Assembly (NCBI GenBank): GCA_049694275.1
Contig: JBAVQS010000063.1
Span: 1 to 19,352, forward strand
Direction: 5' to 3'
Length of the DNA stretch: 19,352 nt
DNA from: JBAVQS01 sp049694275
Lineage (GTDB): Bacteria; Chloroflexota; Anaerolineae; UBA4142; SHND01
The position numbers and the translations under genes were made by a program. Of the stretch, positions 1-7,520 are shown in pieces. The notes under the pieces were generated by a model. That model was not told where the DNA came from, did not search any database, and worked only from the letters and a program-made list of their open reading frames with translations. The first letter of the stretch is position 1. Every line of letters starts with the position of its first letter.

Positions 1-49
1 GGTAGGCGGCCTGCACTTGTTCGTGAGTAGGTAACGGGGAAGGTGTCAT
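1..49 (-). CDS. 5' end of a probable IS66-type transposase (cut by window edge)
   Basis: An ATG on the minus strand at 49-47 is preceded by GGAGG two bases upstream and opens a frame of 16 codons reading MTPSPLPTHEQVQAAY before the window ends. In IS66-family transposases the N-terminus commonly reads 'LPTREEIRAAY.QGEEAV', and the short peptide fits that pattern. Sixteen residues are not enough to prove a family. The neighbouring broken ParA gene supports a mobile element here. The product would be a DDE transposase moving the element. Any other gene whose N-terminus happens to contain this motif remains possible. Confidence 0.4.
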   Translation of the reverse strand, partial: MTPSPLPTHEQVQAAY

Positions 50-126
50 TGCCTCCATCTATACTGGATGTTGGTGTGCATTACCATACCAAACTCGTCA
101 AAGATTGGTAGCGCCTGAGCAGTAAC
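1..126 (-). mobile_element. Possible end of an IS66-like insertion sequence
   Basis: From the putative transposase start (49) outward there are about 77 non-coding bases, ending in a segment whose complement reads GTTACTGCTCAGGCGC (126-111). ParA-like coding sequence begins immediately beyond it, at about 127. This is the arrangement expected if an insertion sequence cut off the parA N-terminus, with the complement of 111-126 acting as terminal inverted repeat. The other end lies outside the window, so neither the repeat partner nor a target duplication can be seen. The boundary is inferred. Confidence 0.3.
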
Positions 127-564
127 AGTTTTTCTATCTTTAAAGGGGGCACCGGCAAGACGACCTCGACCGTCAACACGGCCTCGGCACTGGTTCGCAA
201 GGGGAAGCGGGTCCTGCTCGTCGACCTCGACCAGCAGGCTTCGGCCACCCGCTACCTCGACCTCGATCCCGAACAGTCCCCGAACCTCTACGAGGTCTTT
301 ATGGGCACCCGACAAGCCGCTCTCGCCATCCGCAAAACCCAATTCGGGATCGATGTCCTCACTTCGCACGTCCTCATGGCCGCGATTGAGGAGGCGCTAG
401 AGCCAGGCGACGAGCTGAAATTGTCACATATGCTCACACCCCTCAAGGCATCCTGCTCGAAAACAAGAAGGACTGGCCTGCGATCGCGCGCGAGGCGAGC
501 CAGTCCTTCCCTCTTAAATCTGAGTAATTGGCGTGTTCACAAATCCATGTTTGGCTTGTCGTAA
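127..564 (+). pseudogene. Broken ParA-type partition ATPase gene
   Basis: Reading frame 1 after a stop at 109-111 encodes a clear ParA/MinD N-terminal half: a deviant Walker A (KGGTGKTT), then GKRVLLVDLDQQASATRYL (Walker A') and a switch-like stretch up to about 420. No ATG precedes the P-loop; the first in-frame ATG (301) lies after it. From about 420 the ParA pattern is lost. The frame-3 peptide at 435-527 (HTPQGILLENKKDWPAIARE, then a short tail and stop) may be the end of this or another gene. The middle of ParA, including the Walker B region, is missing, so the gene has lost its 5' end and its core. Full-length ParA proteins are about 250 residues and segregate chromosomes or plasmids with ParB. 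No parB is nearby. A functional product is very unlikely. Confidence 0.75.
468..508. repeat. Inverted repeat near the end of the parA remnant
   Basis: AAGGACTGGC (468-477) and GCCAGTCCTT (499-508) are perfectly complementary 10-bp arms around a 21-base GC-rich loop. The element sits between two convergent genes (the parA remnant and the oxidoreductase ending at 567). It could be a terminator hairpin, but no T-run follows on either strand. Confidence 0.5.
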
Positions 565-566
565 TG

Positions 567-1199
567 CTACGAAAATCGCTCCTCAGTCCACGGGTCACCG
601 TGCATGTGATACCCATAGCTCTCCCAAAAGCCCGGCTTGTCGTTCTCGCGGAACTCGATGCCGCGCAACCACTTGGCGCTTTTCCAGAAATAGAGGTGCG
701 GCACAAGAAAGCGGAGCGGATAGCCGTGGTCGGGTTCGAGCGGCTGGTCGTTGTACTTGTACGCCAGCATCGTCGCCTCGTCACTCGTACAATCTTCCAG
801 TGGCAGGTTCGCCGTAAAGCCGTTTTCACAGTGCAGGACAAGGTATTGGGCTTCCGGACGCGGTCTGGTCGTCTCCATCACCCAAGTCCACGGCACCCCT
901 TCCCACTGCGTGTCGAATTTGCTCCAGCGGGTCACACAGTGAATATCAGTCGTTTTCGTAATCGTCGGCAGCTTGAGAAATTCGTCCCAGTTCAGGCGCA
1001 CCGGGTTCTCAACCAGTCCCCAGACCTTGAAATCCCAGGAGCGCGGATCAAAACGGGGTGTGCTCCCATAGTGCAGGACCGGAAATTTCTCGGTCAGATA
1101 CTGACCGGGGGGCAAGCGTCCCCCTTTGGGGTCAAACGGGCGCTTGGGGTTGGCCTTGCGTAACTGCTGGACCTTGCTCAGTGGATCCCATGTCGGCAT
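567..1199 (-). CDS. Sulfite-oxidase-like molybdopterin-dependent oxidoreductase
   Basis: This 210-residue protein belongs to the oxidoreductase molybdopterin-binding family (sulfite oxidase/MsrP-like, COG2041). The fold spans about residues 45-195. The signature DIHCVTRWS contains Cys88, the expected thiolate ligand of the molybdenum. Family features also include 'WEGVPW' after it and a C-terminal PLRFLVPHLY...KWLRGIEF block. There is no Tat signal, no heme domain and no C-terminal immunoglobulin-like dimerisation domain, so it is probably a small cytosolic single-domain enzyme whose substrate is not known. The start is fixed by AGGAGGAG, a strong ribosome-binding site a few bases before the ATG. 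It is the only intact gene on the minus strand and shares a 169-bp intergenic region with the divergent gene at 1369. Its electron acceptor is not encoded nearby. Confidence 0.9.
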   Translation of the reverse strand: MPTWDPLSKVQQLRKANPKRPFDPKGGRLPPGQYLTEKFPVLHYGSTPRFDPRSWDFKVWGLVENPVRLNWDEFLKLPTITKTTDIHCVTRWSKFDTQWEGVPWTWVMETTRPRPEAQYLVLHCENGFTANLPLEDCTSDEATMLAYKYNDQPLEPDHGYPLRFLVPHLYFWKSAKWLRGIEFRENDKPGFWESYGYHMHGDPWTEERFS

Positions 1200-1240
1200 A
1201 ATCTCCTCCTAAAAATCGGCTCGAATGATTGCACGGTCAC

Positions 1241-1277
1241 AAAATGTGGTTGCAACATTTTTACGTATATCGCGATA
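1241..1277. promoter_or_regulatory. Palindromic elements in the divergent intergenic region
   Basis: Between the divergent genes starting at 1199 and 1369 there are two dyads: AAAATGT (1241-1247) with ACATTTT (1255-1261), separated by 7 bases, and the perfect palindrome TATCGCGATA (1268-1277). Either could be an operator for one or both genes. I could not assign a convincing -35/-10 pair on either strand here. Confidence 0.3.
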
Positions 1278-1368
1278 ACAGGTATTCAATCTTATCCCAA
1301 CCACGCCATCACACACCTGATCACTATTGTACTGCTAAACCTTACGAATTTCTTACAGAGGCAAGCGT

Positions 1369-1980
1369 ATGGCCACTCCATCTGTTACAGAGTCCCACAG
1401 CAAGAACGCTCACTTTCACTTTGATTCGGATGCCGTTGCACATTTCGAAACGGTCGGCTGGAGGGCAAATTACGCGCGCAACTGGCCCTATATGCTCTAC
1501 TTGGCCATTCGCCTCCTCCAGGCCCAGTTCCGCATGAGCTTGTTACAAGCGCTCCGCGCCGCCTACTACGTCACCCGCGCCTCGGTTGCCTGGGTCCCTA
1601 TCGACCATGATCTGGACGTGGTCCGTGTCAACCTTGAAGAGTTCTACCGGCTCGCGCACCAAGCAGCGGGGCTCCCCTTGGATCCAATCCAGGCGGCCGC
1701 GCTCGAGTTGAAATACTGGATTGTGCACCGCGAACTGAGCGGCAAGCCAGACAAGACCGCGCTGGTCGAGTCGCTCGCCGAGCTCCACGCGGGGATATTT
1801 GGCGCCTCGGTGCAGGCGATGCGCCCTTCGGCGGAGAATCGCGCCGCCGCAGCCACGACGGTCGATCTGATCACGAGTCACCAGTCAAAGGATGTTGAGG
1901 CAGACTATCGCCTGATTGAGGATTATCTCCGCAAAGCGTACCGGCAAATTAACGAGGCGATTGCCGCCCAACCCAGGTAG
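1369..1980 (+). CDS. Conserved hypothetical protein, helical, cytosolic
   Basis: The product has 203 residues with no signal peptide or membrane segment. It is predicted to be mostly alpha-helical and is rich in Trp, Tyr and Arg in its first 100 residues (FETVGWRANYARNWPYML, VTRASVAWVPIDHDLDVVR). A second conserved-looking block is LELKYWIVHRELSG, around residues 114-127. The overall pattern recalls a family of uncharacterised proteins I associate with Chloroflexota, but I cannot name a domain or function. The ATG at 1369 has AGAGG seven bases upstream. It is divergent from the molybdopterin enzyme and separated from rarA by a promoter, so it is probably monocistronic. Codon use matches the flanking genes. 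Confidence 0.85.
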   Translation: MATPSVTESHSKNAHFHFDSDAVAHFETVGWRANYARNWPYMLYLAIRLLQAQFRMSLLQALRAAYYVTRASVAWVPIDHDLDVVRVNLEEFYRLAHQAAGLPLDPIQAAALELKYWIVHRELSGKPDKTALVESLAELHAGIFGASVQAMRPSAENRAAAATTVDLITSHQSKDVEADYRLIEDYLRKAYRQINEAIAAQPR

Positions 1981-2056
1981 CGACAAGCGCACATCCCAGC
2001 GGACGAAGCGCCCATAGCGGAGGTCTGCCGGGTTGGAGTTCATGTTGATTGACTCT

Positions 2057-2085
2057 TTGACGGTCCTCACTCGCTATGCTAGAAT
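2057..2085 (+). promoter_or_regulatory. Sigma-A-type promoter of rarA
   Basis: TTGACG (2057-2062) and TAGAAT (2080-2085) are separated by exactly 17 bases, with an extended -10 TGC directly before the -10 box. Transcription would begin near 2092, inside the hairpin described next. The -10 region ATGCTAGAAT is identical to that of the promoter at 7517. Confidence 0.75.
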
Positions 2086-2115
2086 ATCCTCTACAAGAAT
2101 AAGCGTGTAGAGGAT
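2086..2115 (+). promoter_or_regulatory. Inverted repeat covering the rarA ribosome-binding site
   Basis: ATCCTCTACA (2086-2095) and TGTAGAGGAT (2106-2115) are perfect 10-bp arms separated by 10 bases. The right arm contains the AGAGG that serves rarA (ATG at 2118), and the left arm begins just after the -10 box. It could be a DNA operator with half-sites 20 bp apart, or an mRNA hairpin masking the ribosome-binding site. If transcription starts at about 2092, only part of the left arm is in the mRNA, which favours the operator reading. Confidence 0.6.
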
Positions 2116-2117
2116 TG

Positions 2118-3491
2118 ATGGCAAAGCAAGCGGCAACCGGACGGAAGCAAGGGGGCGAGGACCTGTTCGACCACACGCAGAAAGCGGCGCGGGAACGGGA
2201 CCAGCCGCTCGCCGCGCGCATGCGCCCGCGAACCCTCGAAGAATTTGTCGGCCAGTCGGACATTCTCGGACCGGGCAAACTCTTGCGCCGCGCCATCGAG
2301 AGCGACCGGCTCTTTTCCTCGATTATCCTCTGGGGCCCCCCCGGCGTCGGCAAGACCACCCTTTCGACAATTGTTGCAAACCGCACCGCCTCGCACTTTG
2401 AAACCCTGAGCGCCGTCCTTGCGGGCGTCGCCGATATTCGGCGTGTCGTGGGAGAAGCGCAGGAGCGCCGCAAGCTCTACAATCAACGCACGATCCTGCT
2501 CGTCGACGAAATCCACCGGTTTAACAAAGCCCAACAGGACGCGCTGTTGCCGCACGTCGAGAACGGCACGATCATCCTGATCGGCGCGACGACGGAGAAC
2601 CCTTATTTCGAGGTGATCGGTCCCCTTCTCTCCCGCTCGCGCGTGTTCCAGTTCCGCCCGCTCAATCGGGAAGAGACCATCGAGTTGCTGCACCGGGCGC
2701 TGAGCGATCCGGAGCGCGGCTATGGAACGCGCCGGGTCCGCATGGATCAAACCGCATTAGAGCACCTGGCAGATATTGCGGGGGGCGACGCTCGGACAGC
2801 GTTGAACGCCCTCGAGCTCGCCGTCGAGACGACCACGCCTGACGCCGACGGCGAGATTGCAATCGACCTCACGGTTGCGCAGGAATCGATTCAACGCCGG
2901 GCGCTCCTCTATGATCGCGCGGGCGAAGAACATTACGATACCATCTCCGCCTTTATCAAGAGCTTGCGCGGCTCGGACCCGGACGCGGCGCTCTACTGGC
3001 TTGCCAAGATGCTCTATGTGGGCGAAGACCCCGAGTTTATCGCCCGCCGCATGGTCATCTTTTCCTCCGAGGATGTAGGCAACGCAGACCCACGCGGGTT
3101 AATGGTCGCGGTTGCGGCCGCGCAGGCGCTCCAATTTGTCGGGCTCCCCGAAGCGCAGCTCAACCTGGCGCAGGCAGCCATCTACCTCGCCACGGCCCCC
3201 AAATCCAACTCGGTCCTGGCCATCAACGAGGCGCTATCCGAGGTCGAGCGCGCTGGCCATGTCGAGGTGCCGGACCCCCTCAAAGAATCGGCGCGGGATG
3301 GGGCTGCGCTCGGCCACGGTAAGGGATACCAATACCCGCACAACTTTGCGGGGCACTGGGTCGCCCAGAACTATATGCCCGAGCGAATCAAGGACAAGAT
3401 TTTCTACCATCCCAGCGACCAGGGGTACGAGCAACAGATTGCTGCCCGAGTCAAGGCATGGCGCGAGGCGTTGGGCAAAAAGGGAACCTAG
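2118..3491 (+). CDS. rarA: Replication-associated recombination protein A (AAA+ ATPase)
   Basis: RarA/MgsA is a clamp-loader-like AAA+ ATPase that acts at stalled replication forks. The 457-residue protein has Walker A GPPGVGKTT (Lys79), Walker B LLVDEIHRFN (Asp130, Glu131), a sensor 1 segment (LIGATTENP), and LLSRSRVFQF in the arginine-finger region. The helical lid is followed by the C-terminal tetramerisation domain with YDRAGEEHYD and SALIKSLRGSDPDA-like text, ending in the family's GYQYPHNF and Y.P.....IFYHPSDQGYE motifs. Length and order match complete family members. I chose the ATG at 2118 because AGAGG lies four bases upstream; the in-frame TTG at 2115 is too close to it. The DUF488 gene follows after four bases, so the two are probably co-transcribed. 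Confidence 0.97.
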   Translation: MAKQAATGRKQGGEDLFDHTQKAARERDQPLAARMRPRTLEEFVGQSDILGPGKLLRRAIESDRLFSSIILWGPPGVGKTTLSTIVANRTASHFETLSAVLAGVADIRRVVGEAQERRKLYNQRTILLVDEIHRFNKAQQDALLPHVENGTIILIGATTENPYFEVIGPLLSRSRVFQFRPLNREETIELLHRALSDPERGYGTRRVRMDQTALEHLADIAGGDARTALNALELAVETTTPDADGEIAIDLTVAQESIQRRALLYDRAGEEHYDTISAFIKSLRGSDPDAALYWLAKMLYVGEDPEFIARRMVIFSSEDVGNADPRGLMVAVAAAQALQFVGLPEAQLNLAQAAIYLATAPKSNSVLAINEALSEVERAGHVEVPDPLKESARDGAALGHGKGYQYPHNFAGHWVAQNYMPERIKDKIFYHPSDQGYEQQIAARVKAWREALGKKGT

Positions 3492-3495
3492 TAAT

Positions 3496-4038
3496 TTGAG
3501 CAAAGTAAATAATACGGTTGAGATTTATGCGGTTGGGCATTCGACGCGACCATTAGATAAGTTTATCGCCCTCCTCCAGGCTCACCAGATCCAGACCCTC
3601 GTCGATATTCGCACGGTACCCCGCTCGCGCACAAATCCGCAGTTCAACGGTGACAATCTCGAACGCGAATTGCCACGCGCGGGCATTCGTTATGTTCACC
3701 TGAAAGCGCTCGGCGGGCTCCGCCGCCCGAACAAGGATTCGAGCAACCTCGGCTGGGAAAATGCGAGTTTTCGCGGCTACGCCGACTATATGCAAACGGA
3801 CGCTTTCCGGACTGGACTCGACGAGTTGATCGGCATCGCGCAGGGAGGACGCGCGGCAATCATGTGCGCCGAGGGCAACCCTTTCCGCTGCCATCGCAAT
3901 CTTGTCGCAGACGCGCTGACCGCGCGCGGGCATACTGTCTTGCACATCTCTAGCCCTCGAACGGCGCGCCCTCACCAGGTGACACCCTTTGCCCACCTTG
4001 ATGGCGAACGCGTGACGTATCCTGCTGGGCAAGCGTAA
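3496..4038 (+). CDS. DUF488 family protein
   Basis: This 180-residue protein matches DUF488: VGHSTR near residue 13, then LVDIRTVPRSRTNPQF (about 35-50), LGGLRR, N.SFRGYADYM, and MCAEGNPFRCHR with Cys124 and Cys132-His133. The biochemical role of DUF488 is not established; the conserved Cys and His residues suggest a catalytic or metal site. The start is a TTG at 3496, four bases after the rarA stop, with AAGGGA about ten bases upstream. No ATG or GTG starts early enough to keep the invariant VGHST block. The last codons form the left arm of a terminator hairpin. Its close spacing to rarA suggests co-expression with a fork-repair gene. Confidence 0.92.
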   Translation: MSKVNNTVEIYAVGHSTRPLDKFIALLQAHQIQTLVDIRTVPRSRTNPQFNGDNLERELPRAGIRYVHLKALGGLRRPNKDSSNLGWENASFRGYADYMQTDAFRTGLDELIGIAQGGRAAIMCAEGNPFRCHRNLVADALTARGHTVLHISSPRTARPHQVTPFAHLDGERVTYPAGQA

Positions 4039-4061
4039 CAGATTGCCCAGCCTATCTTTTG
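4024..4061 (+). terminator. Probable intrinsic terminator of rarA-DUF488
   Basis: GCTGGGCAA (4024-4032) and TTGCCCAGC (4043-4051) are perfect 9-bp arms with a 10-base loop, followed by CTATCTTTTG, a weak T-rich tail. The DUF488 stop codon (4036-4038) is in the loop, so the left arm is coding sequence. Confidence 0.65.
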
Positions 4062-4099
4062 AACGAGTTCGCTCGAAAAGACGTCTTATGGAGGTGAAA

Positions 4100-4900
4100 T
4101 TGAAGGGTCTTGAACGCAAAGCCAATTCATCGGCAACAACCGACCCAATCAGCGAGCTCCATCCGAGCGCGACGAGCATGAAAGGTCAAAGAGAAATGCA
4201 AGCGCCATCCACCCCGATACTCGGCATTCACCGGTTTTTGTCACAACAGCTTTTCTATCCGCTCGTCCTGTCCACCCTGTTGGTCGGCGCCACGTGGGTC
4301 GCGCGCGTCTATTTCGGCCACACCTGGACCTATGCCTTTTTCGTGTGGAATCTCTTTCTCGCGTGGATTCCCTACGGCTTCAGCCTGCTCGTCGCCGCGC
4401 TGGATACGCGCTGGCCGGGACGCTGGTGGCTCCTGCCGATCCCTTTTCTGTTCTGGCTGGTCTTTTTCCCTAACGCGCCCTATATCATCACCGACCTGCT
4501 GCACCTCGAAGAACGGGGCGGCGCGCCGATGTGGTACGACATTGGCATGTTCGCGATATACGCCTGGACCGGATGTTTCCTCGCGGTCGTTTCGCTCAAT
4601 ACGATGCAAGGGATTACCAAGCGATATATTGGATCGGCGGGTAGCTGGCTGTTTGTCGCGAGCATTGTCATCCTGAGCGGTCTCGGTATCTATCTCGGGC
4701 GGTTTCTCAACTGGAACAGTTGGGACCTACTCACCCAGCCCCAATTAGTGCTGGGCGATCTGGTGCACCAGATCCTCCATCCCATTCGCTATGCGCGTAT
4801 CTATGGCGTCACTTTGATGTTCGCCTCTTTCCTGCTGGTCTGTTACCTGACCTTTGTCTCCGTGGAACGACGCGCGAAAAGTTTGTACGACCTGAAATGA
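4100..4900 (+). CDS. DUF1361 family integral membrane protein
   Basis: This is a multi-spanning membrane protein matching DUF1361, a family of unknown function. After a hydrophilic N-terminal extension of about 45 residues there are some six hydrophobic segments. Family-typical text includes FFPNAPYIITDLLHL and the preceding tryptophan-rich loop (RWPGRWWLLP). The start is uncertain. I prefer TTG at 4100 because GGAGG (4090-4094) lies five bases upstream. ATG at 4088, 4178 or 4196 are alternatives with poorer sites, and TTG 4043 lies inside the terminator. The stop overlaps the next start (ATGA at 4897-4900), so it is translationally coupled to the C39-like peptidase and belongs to an envelope cluster ending in murJ. 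Confidence 0.85.
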   Translation: MKGLERKANSSATTDPISELHPSATSMKGQREMQAPSTPILGIHRFLSQQLFYPLVLSTLLVGATWVARVYFGHTWTYAFFVWNLFLAWIPYGFSLLVAALDTRWPGRWWLLPIPFLFWLVFFPNAPYIITDLLHLEERGGAPMWYDIGMFAIYAWTGCFLAVVSLNTMQGITKRYIGSAGSWLFVASIVILSGLGIYLGRFLNWNSWDLLTQPQLVLGDLVHQILHPIRYARIYGVTLMFASFLLVCYLTFVSVERRAKSLYDLK

Positions 4901-6177
4901 AAAGCGTTGTTGTGCGTCCTGCCTCATCCCGGCTGTTCGTCTTTTGGATCCTGGCTTTTGTCCTGTCGCTCATCCTATTTGGCGCGGCGGCCGTGGGCGC
5001 CGCGCCGGTGATCGGCGATAAAATCGAATCCGTGCGTTATCGCATCCTCGCCATGCTTCCTCCGCCGCCCCATACCGAGTTTGTCCCTACCCCCCTCCCG
5101 ACGCCGACTGCGCCGGCTGAGACGACCCAGCCAACCGAGACGACAGAGCCGGCGGATAGCCAGACGGCTACCAGTACGCCGACCGTCATTTCAAGCCCGA
5201 CGCCCACCCGCAATGCGCCCCCTACGCCAGCCGTGGCCTTGAAAGCAATTCAACCGTCGGTGCACTTGACCGGCTATATTCACGATTACCAGCGATGGAA
5301 TAACTGTGGCCCGACCACGCTCGAGATGGGCCTGTCCTTTTTCGGTCACCGCGAGCCGCAGGTCCAGATTGCCTCCGTGCTCAAGCCGGACCCGGATGAC
5401 AAGAACGTGCGCCCGGACGAGATGGCGGCGTACGTCCGTACCGATGGCCTCAACGCGCTCGTGCGCGTCAATGGGACAGTGGATCGCATCAAGCTCATCC
5501 TGTCGAATGGCTTACCGGTCATCGTCGAAACCGGGTTTGACCCGCCGCAGGCGCACGAGGGCTGGATGGGGCATTACCGCCTGGTGACGGCGTACGACGA
5601 CAAGAATTTTATTACGCAGGACTCGTACGATGGGCCGAACGTCCCGGTCGCGTTCGATGCGCTGGACGCCGATTGGAAAGCCTTCAATCGTACCTACCTG
5701 CTGATTTACACCAATGCACAGTCGCCGCTGGTTCAGGCCATACTCGGCAATGATATGAACGATGTAAAAATGTACACGACAGCGCTGGCCCGGGCGCAAA
5801 CGGAATCGGCCGCTGATCCGCAGGATGCCTTTGCCGCATTCAACATGGGATCGAGTCTGCTGGGACTGGGGCGCTATAATGAGGCGGCATCGGCTTTTGA
5901 CCATGCCCGGCTGCTAAAATTGCCCTGGCGCATGTTGTGGTACCAGTTCGGTCCTTATGTAGCCTATTACCGGACCGGGCGCTACGATGAAGTGCTTGGA
6001 CTGACCAATGCGACACTGGCTGTTGTGGACGACCTGGAAGAATCCCACTATTACAGGGGGCTGGCGCTCCAGGCGCTGGGCCGCACGACCGAGGCGCGCG
6101 CCGAGTTTACTACCGCACTGCGCTATAACAAGAACTATGCCGACGCCCAACAAGCACTTGCGAAACTGAACCCATGA
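4897..6177 (+). CDS. Membrane-anchored C39-like cysteine peptidase with TPR repeats
   Basis: The 426-residue protein begins with an uncleaved-looking signal anchor (about residues 13-33). A Pro/Thr-rich spacer (about 55-112) follows, placing the rest outside the membrane. The catalytic domain is of the peptidase C39-like type: NNCGPTTLEM with Cys137, GHYRLVTAYDD with His226 and the following QDSYDG with Asp242 form a papain-like triad. The C-terminal 120 residues contain tetratricopeptide-type helices (AAFNMGSSLLGLGRYNEAAS; SHYYRGLALQALGRTTEA). Substrate unknown; known C39 enzymes cut leader peptides after double glycine, but C39-like domains without an ABC transporter are diverse. It overlaps DUF1361 upstream and murJ downstream by ATGA, so the three are translationally coupled. 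A role in cell-wall or surface protein processing is inferred. Confidence 0.88.
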   Translation: MKSVVVRPASSRLFVFWILAFVLSLILFGAAAVGAAPVIGDKIESVRYRILAMLPPPPHTEFVPTPLPTPTAPAETTQPTETTEPADSQTATSTPTVISSPTPTRNAPPTPAVALKAIQPSVHLTGYIHDYQRWNNCGPTTLEMGLSFFGHREPQVQIASVLKPDPDDKNVRPDEMAAYVRTDGLNALVRVNGTVDRIKLILSNGLPVIVETGFDPPQAHEGWMGHYRLVTAYDDKNFITQDSYDGPNVPVAFDALDADWKAFNRTYLLIYTNAQSPLVQAILGNDMNDVKMYTTALARAQTESAADPQDAFAAFNMGSSLLGLGRYNEAASAFDHARLLKLPWRMLWYQFGPYVAYYRTGRYDEVLGLTNATLAVVDDLEESHYYRGLALQALGRTTEARAEFTTALRYNKNYADAQQALAKLNP

Positions 6178-7520
6178 CCTTCCGTCGGCTCTCTTTCTAC
6201 ACGGCGGTCATCGGCGGAGGCTTTGTCCTGAGCAAGGCCCTCGGTCTGGTCCGTGACATTCTGATTGCGCGCGCCTTTGGCGCCTCGGCCGCGCTCGACG
6301 CCTATGGCGCAGCATTTAACTTTCCCGACCTGCTCTTTGCGCTCATCCCCGGCGGCGCGTTGGCATCCGTATTCATTCCCGTCCTGACGAACTATCTCCA
6401 GGATGAGGCCAAACGCGACGAGGCCTGGAAGTTTGTGAGCACTATCGTCAATCTCGTTTTTGTCGTCGTCGCCCTGCTTGCGCTCATCGCCGCTATTGGC
6501 GCGCCGTGGCTGGTGTCAAACGTGATCGCGCCCAAGTTTGAGCCGGCGCGCCAGGCGCTGACGGCTGATCTGATGCGCTGGGTATTGATCTCGACCCTGA
6601 TCTTTAGCATCAGCGGAATCCTGACCGCGATCCTGCAGGCGCACAATGCTTTTCTGTTGCCGGCGCTGGCCCCTGCCCTTTACAATCTGGGAATCATCGC
6701 GGGCGCGCTCTTTCTATCCCCGTCTCTGGGTGTTTATGGACTGGCCTATGGCGTCGTTGGCGGCAGTGTGCTCCACCTGCTCATCCAGCTTCCGGGACTG
6801 TTGCGCTTGCGCGCCCGTTATTTTCTGACGCTCGGGCTTCAGACTGCCGGGGTCGGCGAGCTTGTCCGCCTCTTCATCCCTCGCCTCGTCACACTCGGCG
6901 TCGTCCGAATCAACAGCCTGCTTATGACGAATCTCGCGTCGGGCCTCGCGATCGGGAGCATTGCCTCGCTCAACTATGCCTATCTCATCTGGCAGGTTCC
7001 CGAATCACTTATCGGCACGGCGATCGCGCTGGCCGTCTTTCCGACCCTCTCCAGCCTCGCCGCGCAAGGCGCGCAGGCCCGGCTGCGCCGCATGTTCAAT
7101 CTGAGCATGAGCATTATCCTCGGGTTCGCGATTCCGTCGGCGCTCGTCGTCATCCTTTTTGCGCGCCCCATCGTGGGAATCCTTTTGCAACGTGGCGCGT
7201 TCCAGGCCGATGCGACCGAGACGGTGGCGGGAATTCTGCAACTCTATGCCCTCGCCATCATTGGCGAATCGGCGCTCGAGCTCGCCGCGCGGATTTTCTA
7301 TGCACAGCACGATTCGCGCACACCGATGTTTGTCGCGCTTGCGGCGATGGCCTTGCGCGCGGCGCTCATGTTCGCCTGGGTAGACACGCTCGGCGCACGC
7401 GGCTTGGCGCTCGCCTACGCCGCCGGCGTGGCAATTGAGGCAGGCACACTTTACGTACTCGCGCGGCGGAAGATGCACGCGCCGGGTCCTGCCGCCAAAG
7501 GTCAAGAGACAGTCCTTTGA
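6174..7520 (+). CDS. murJ: Lipid II flippase MurJ (MviN family)
   Basis: MurJ moves lipid II across the cytoplasmic membrane for peptidoglycan synthesis. The 448-residue protein is almost entirely hydrophobic helices and begins with the family pattern GLVRDILIARAFGAS followed by DAYGAAFNFPDLLFALIPGG. The charged residues of the N-terminal half, including Arg in the first helices, are retained. Typical MurJ proteins are about 500 residues with 14 helices. This one is shorter, with roughly 12, and seems to lack the last pair. There is no ribosome-binding site, and its ATG overlaps the stop of the C39-like gene, implying translational coupling. A related flippase of the polysaccharide exporter superfamily is the main alternative. 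Confidence 0.92.
   Translation: MTFRRLSFYTAVIGGGFVLSKALGLVRDILIARAFGASAALDAYGAAFNFPDLLFALIPGGALASVFIPVLTNYLQDEAKRDEAWKFVSTIVNLVFVVVALLALIAAIGAPWLVSNVIAPKFEPARQALTADLMRWVLISTLIFSISGILTAILQAHNAFLLPALAPALYNLGIIAGALFLSPSLGVYGLAYGVVGGSVLHLLIQLPGLLRLRARYFLTLGLQTAGVGELVRLFIPRLVTLGVVRINSLLMTNLASGLAIGSIASLNYAYLIWQVPESLIGTAIALAVFPTLSSLAAQGAQARLRRMFNLSMSIILGFAIPSALVVILFARPIVGILLQRGAFQADATETVAGILQLYALAIIGESALELAARIFYAQHDSRTPMFVALAAMALRAALMFAWVDTLGARGLALAYAAGVAIEAGTLYVLARRKMHAPGPAAKGQETVL

Noticed and set aside
1885..2070. Minus-strand frame with plausible-looking peptide (RYGRFVRWDVRL)
   Set aside because: It overlaps about 95 bases of the hypothetical gene on the other strand, has no ribosome-binding site and matches no family I know; probably a shadow of GC-rich sequence.
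2115..2117. TTG as rarA start
   Set aside because: It is one base after AGAGG, too close for initiation; ATG 2118 is favoured.
4043..4045. TTG as start of the DUF1361 gene
   Set aside because: It lies in the right arm of the terminator hairpin and has no ribosome-binding site; TTG 4100 with GGAGG is better.
4055..4085. Promoter for the envelope cluster (TTGAAC near 4059)
   Set aside because: No acceptable -10 hexamer occurs 16-18 bases downstream; the cluster may depend on read-through or an undetected promoter.
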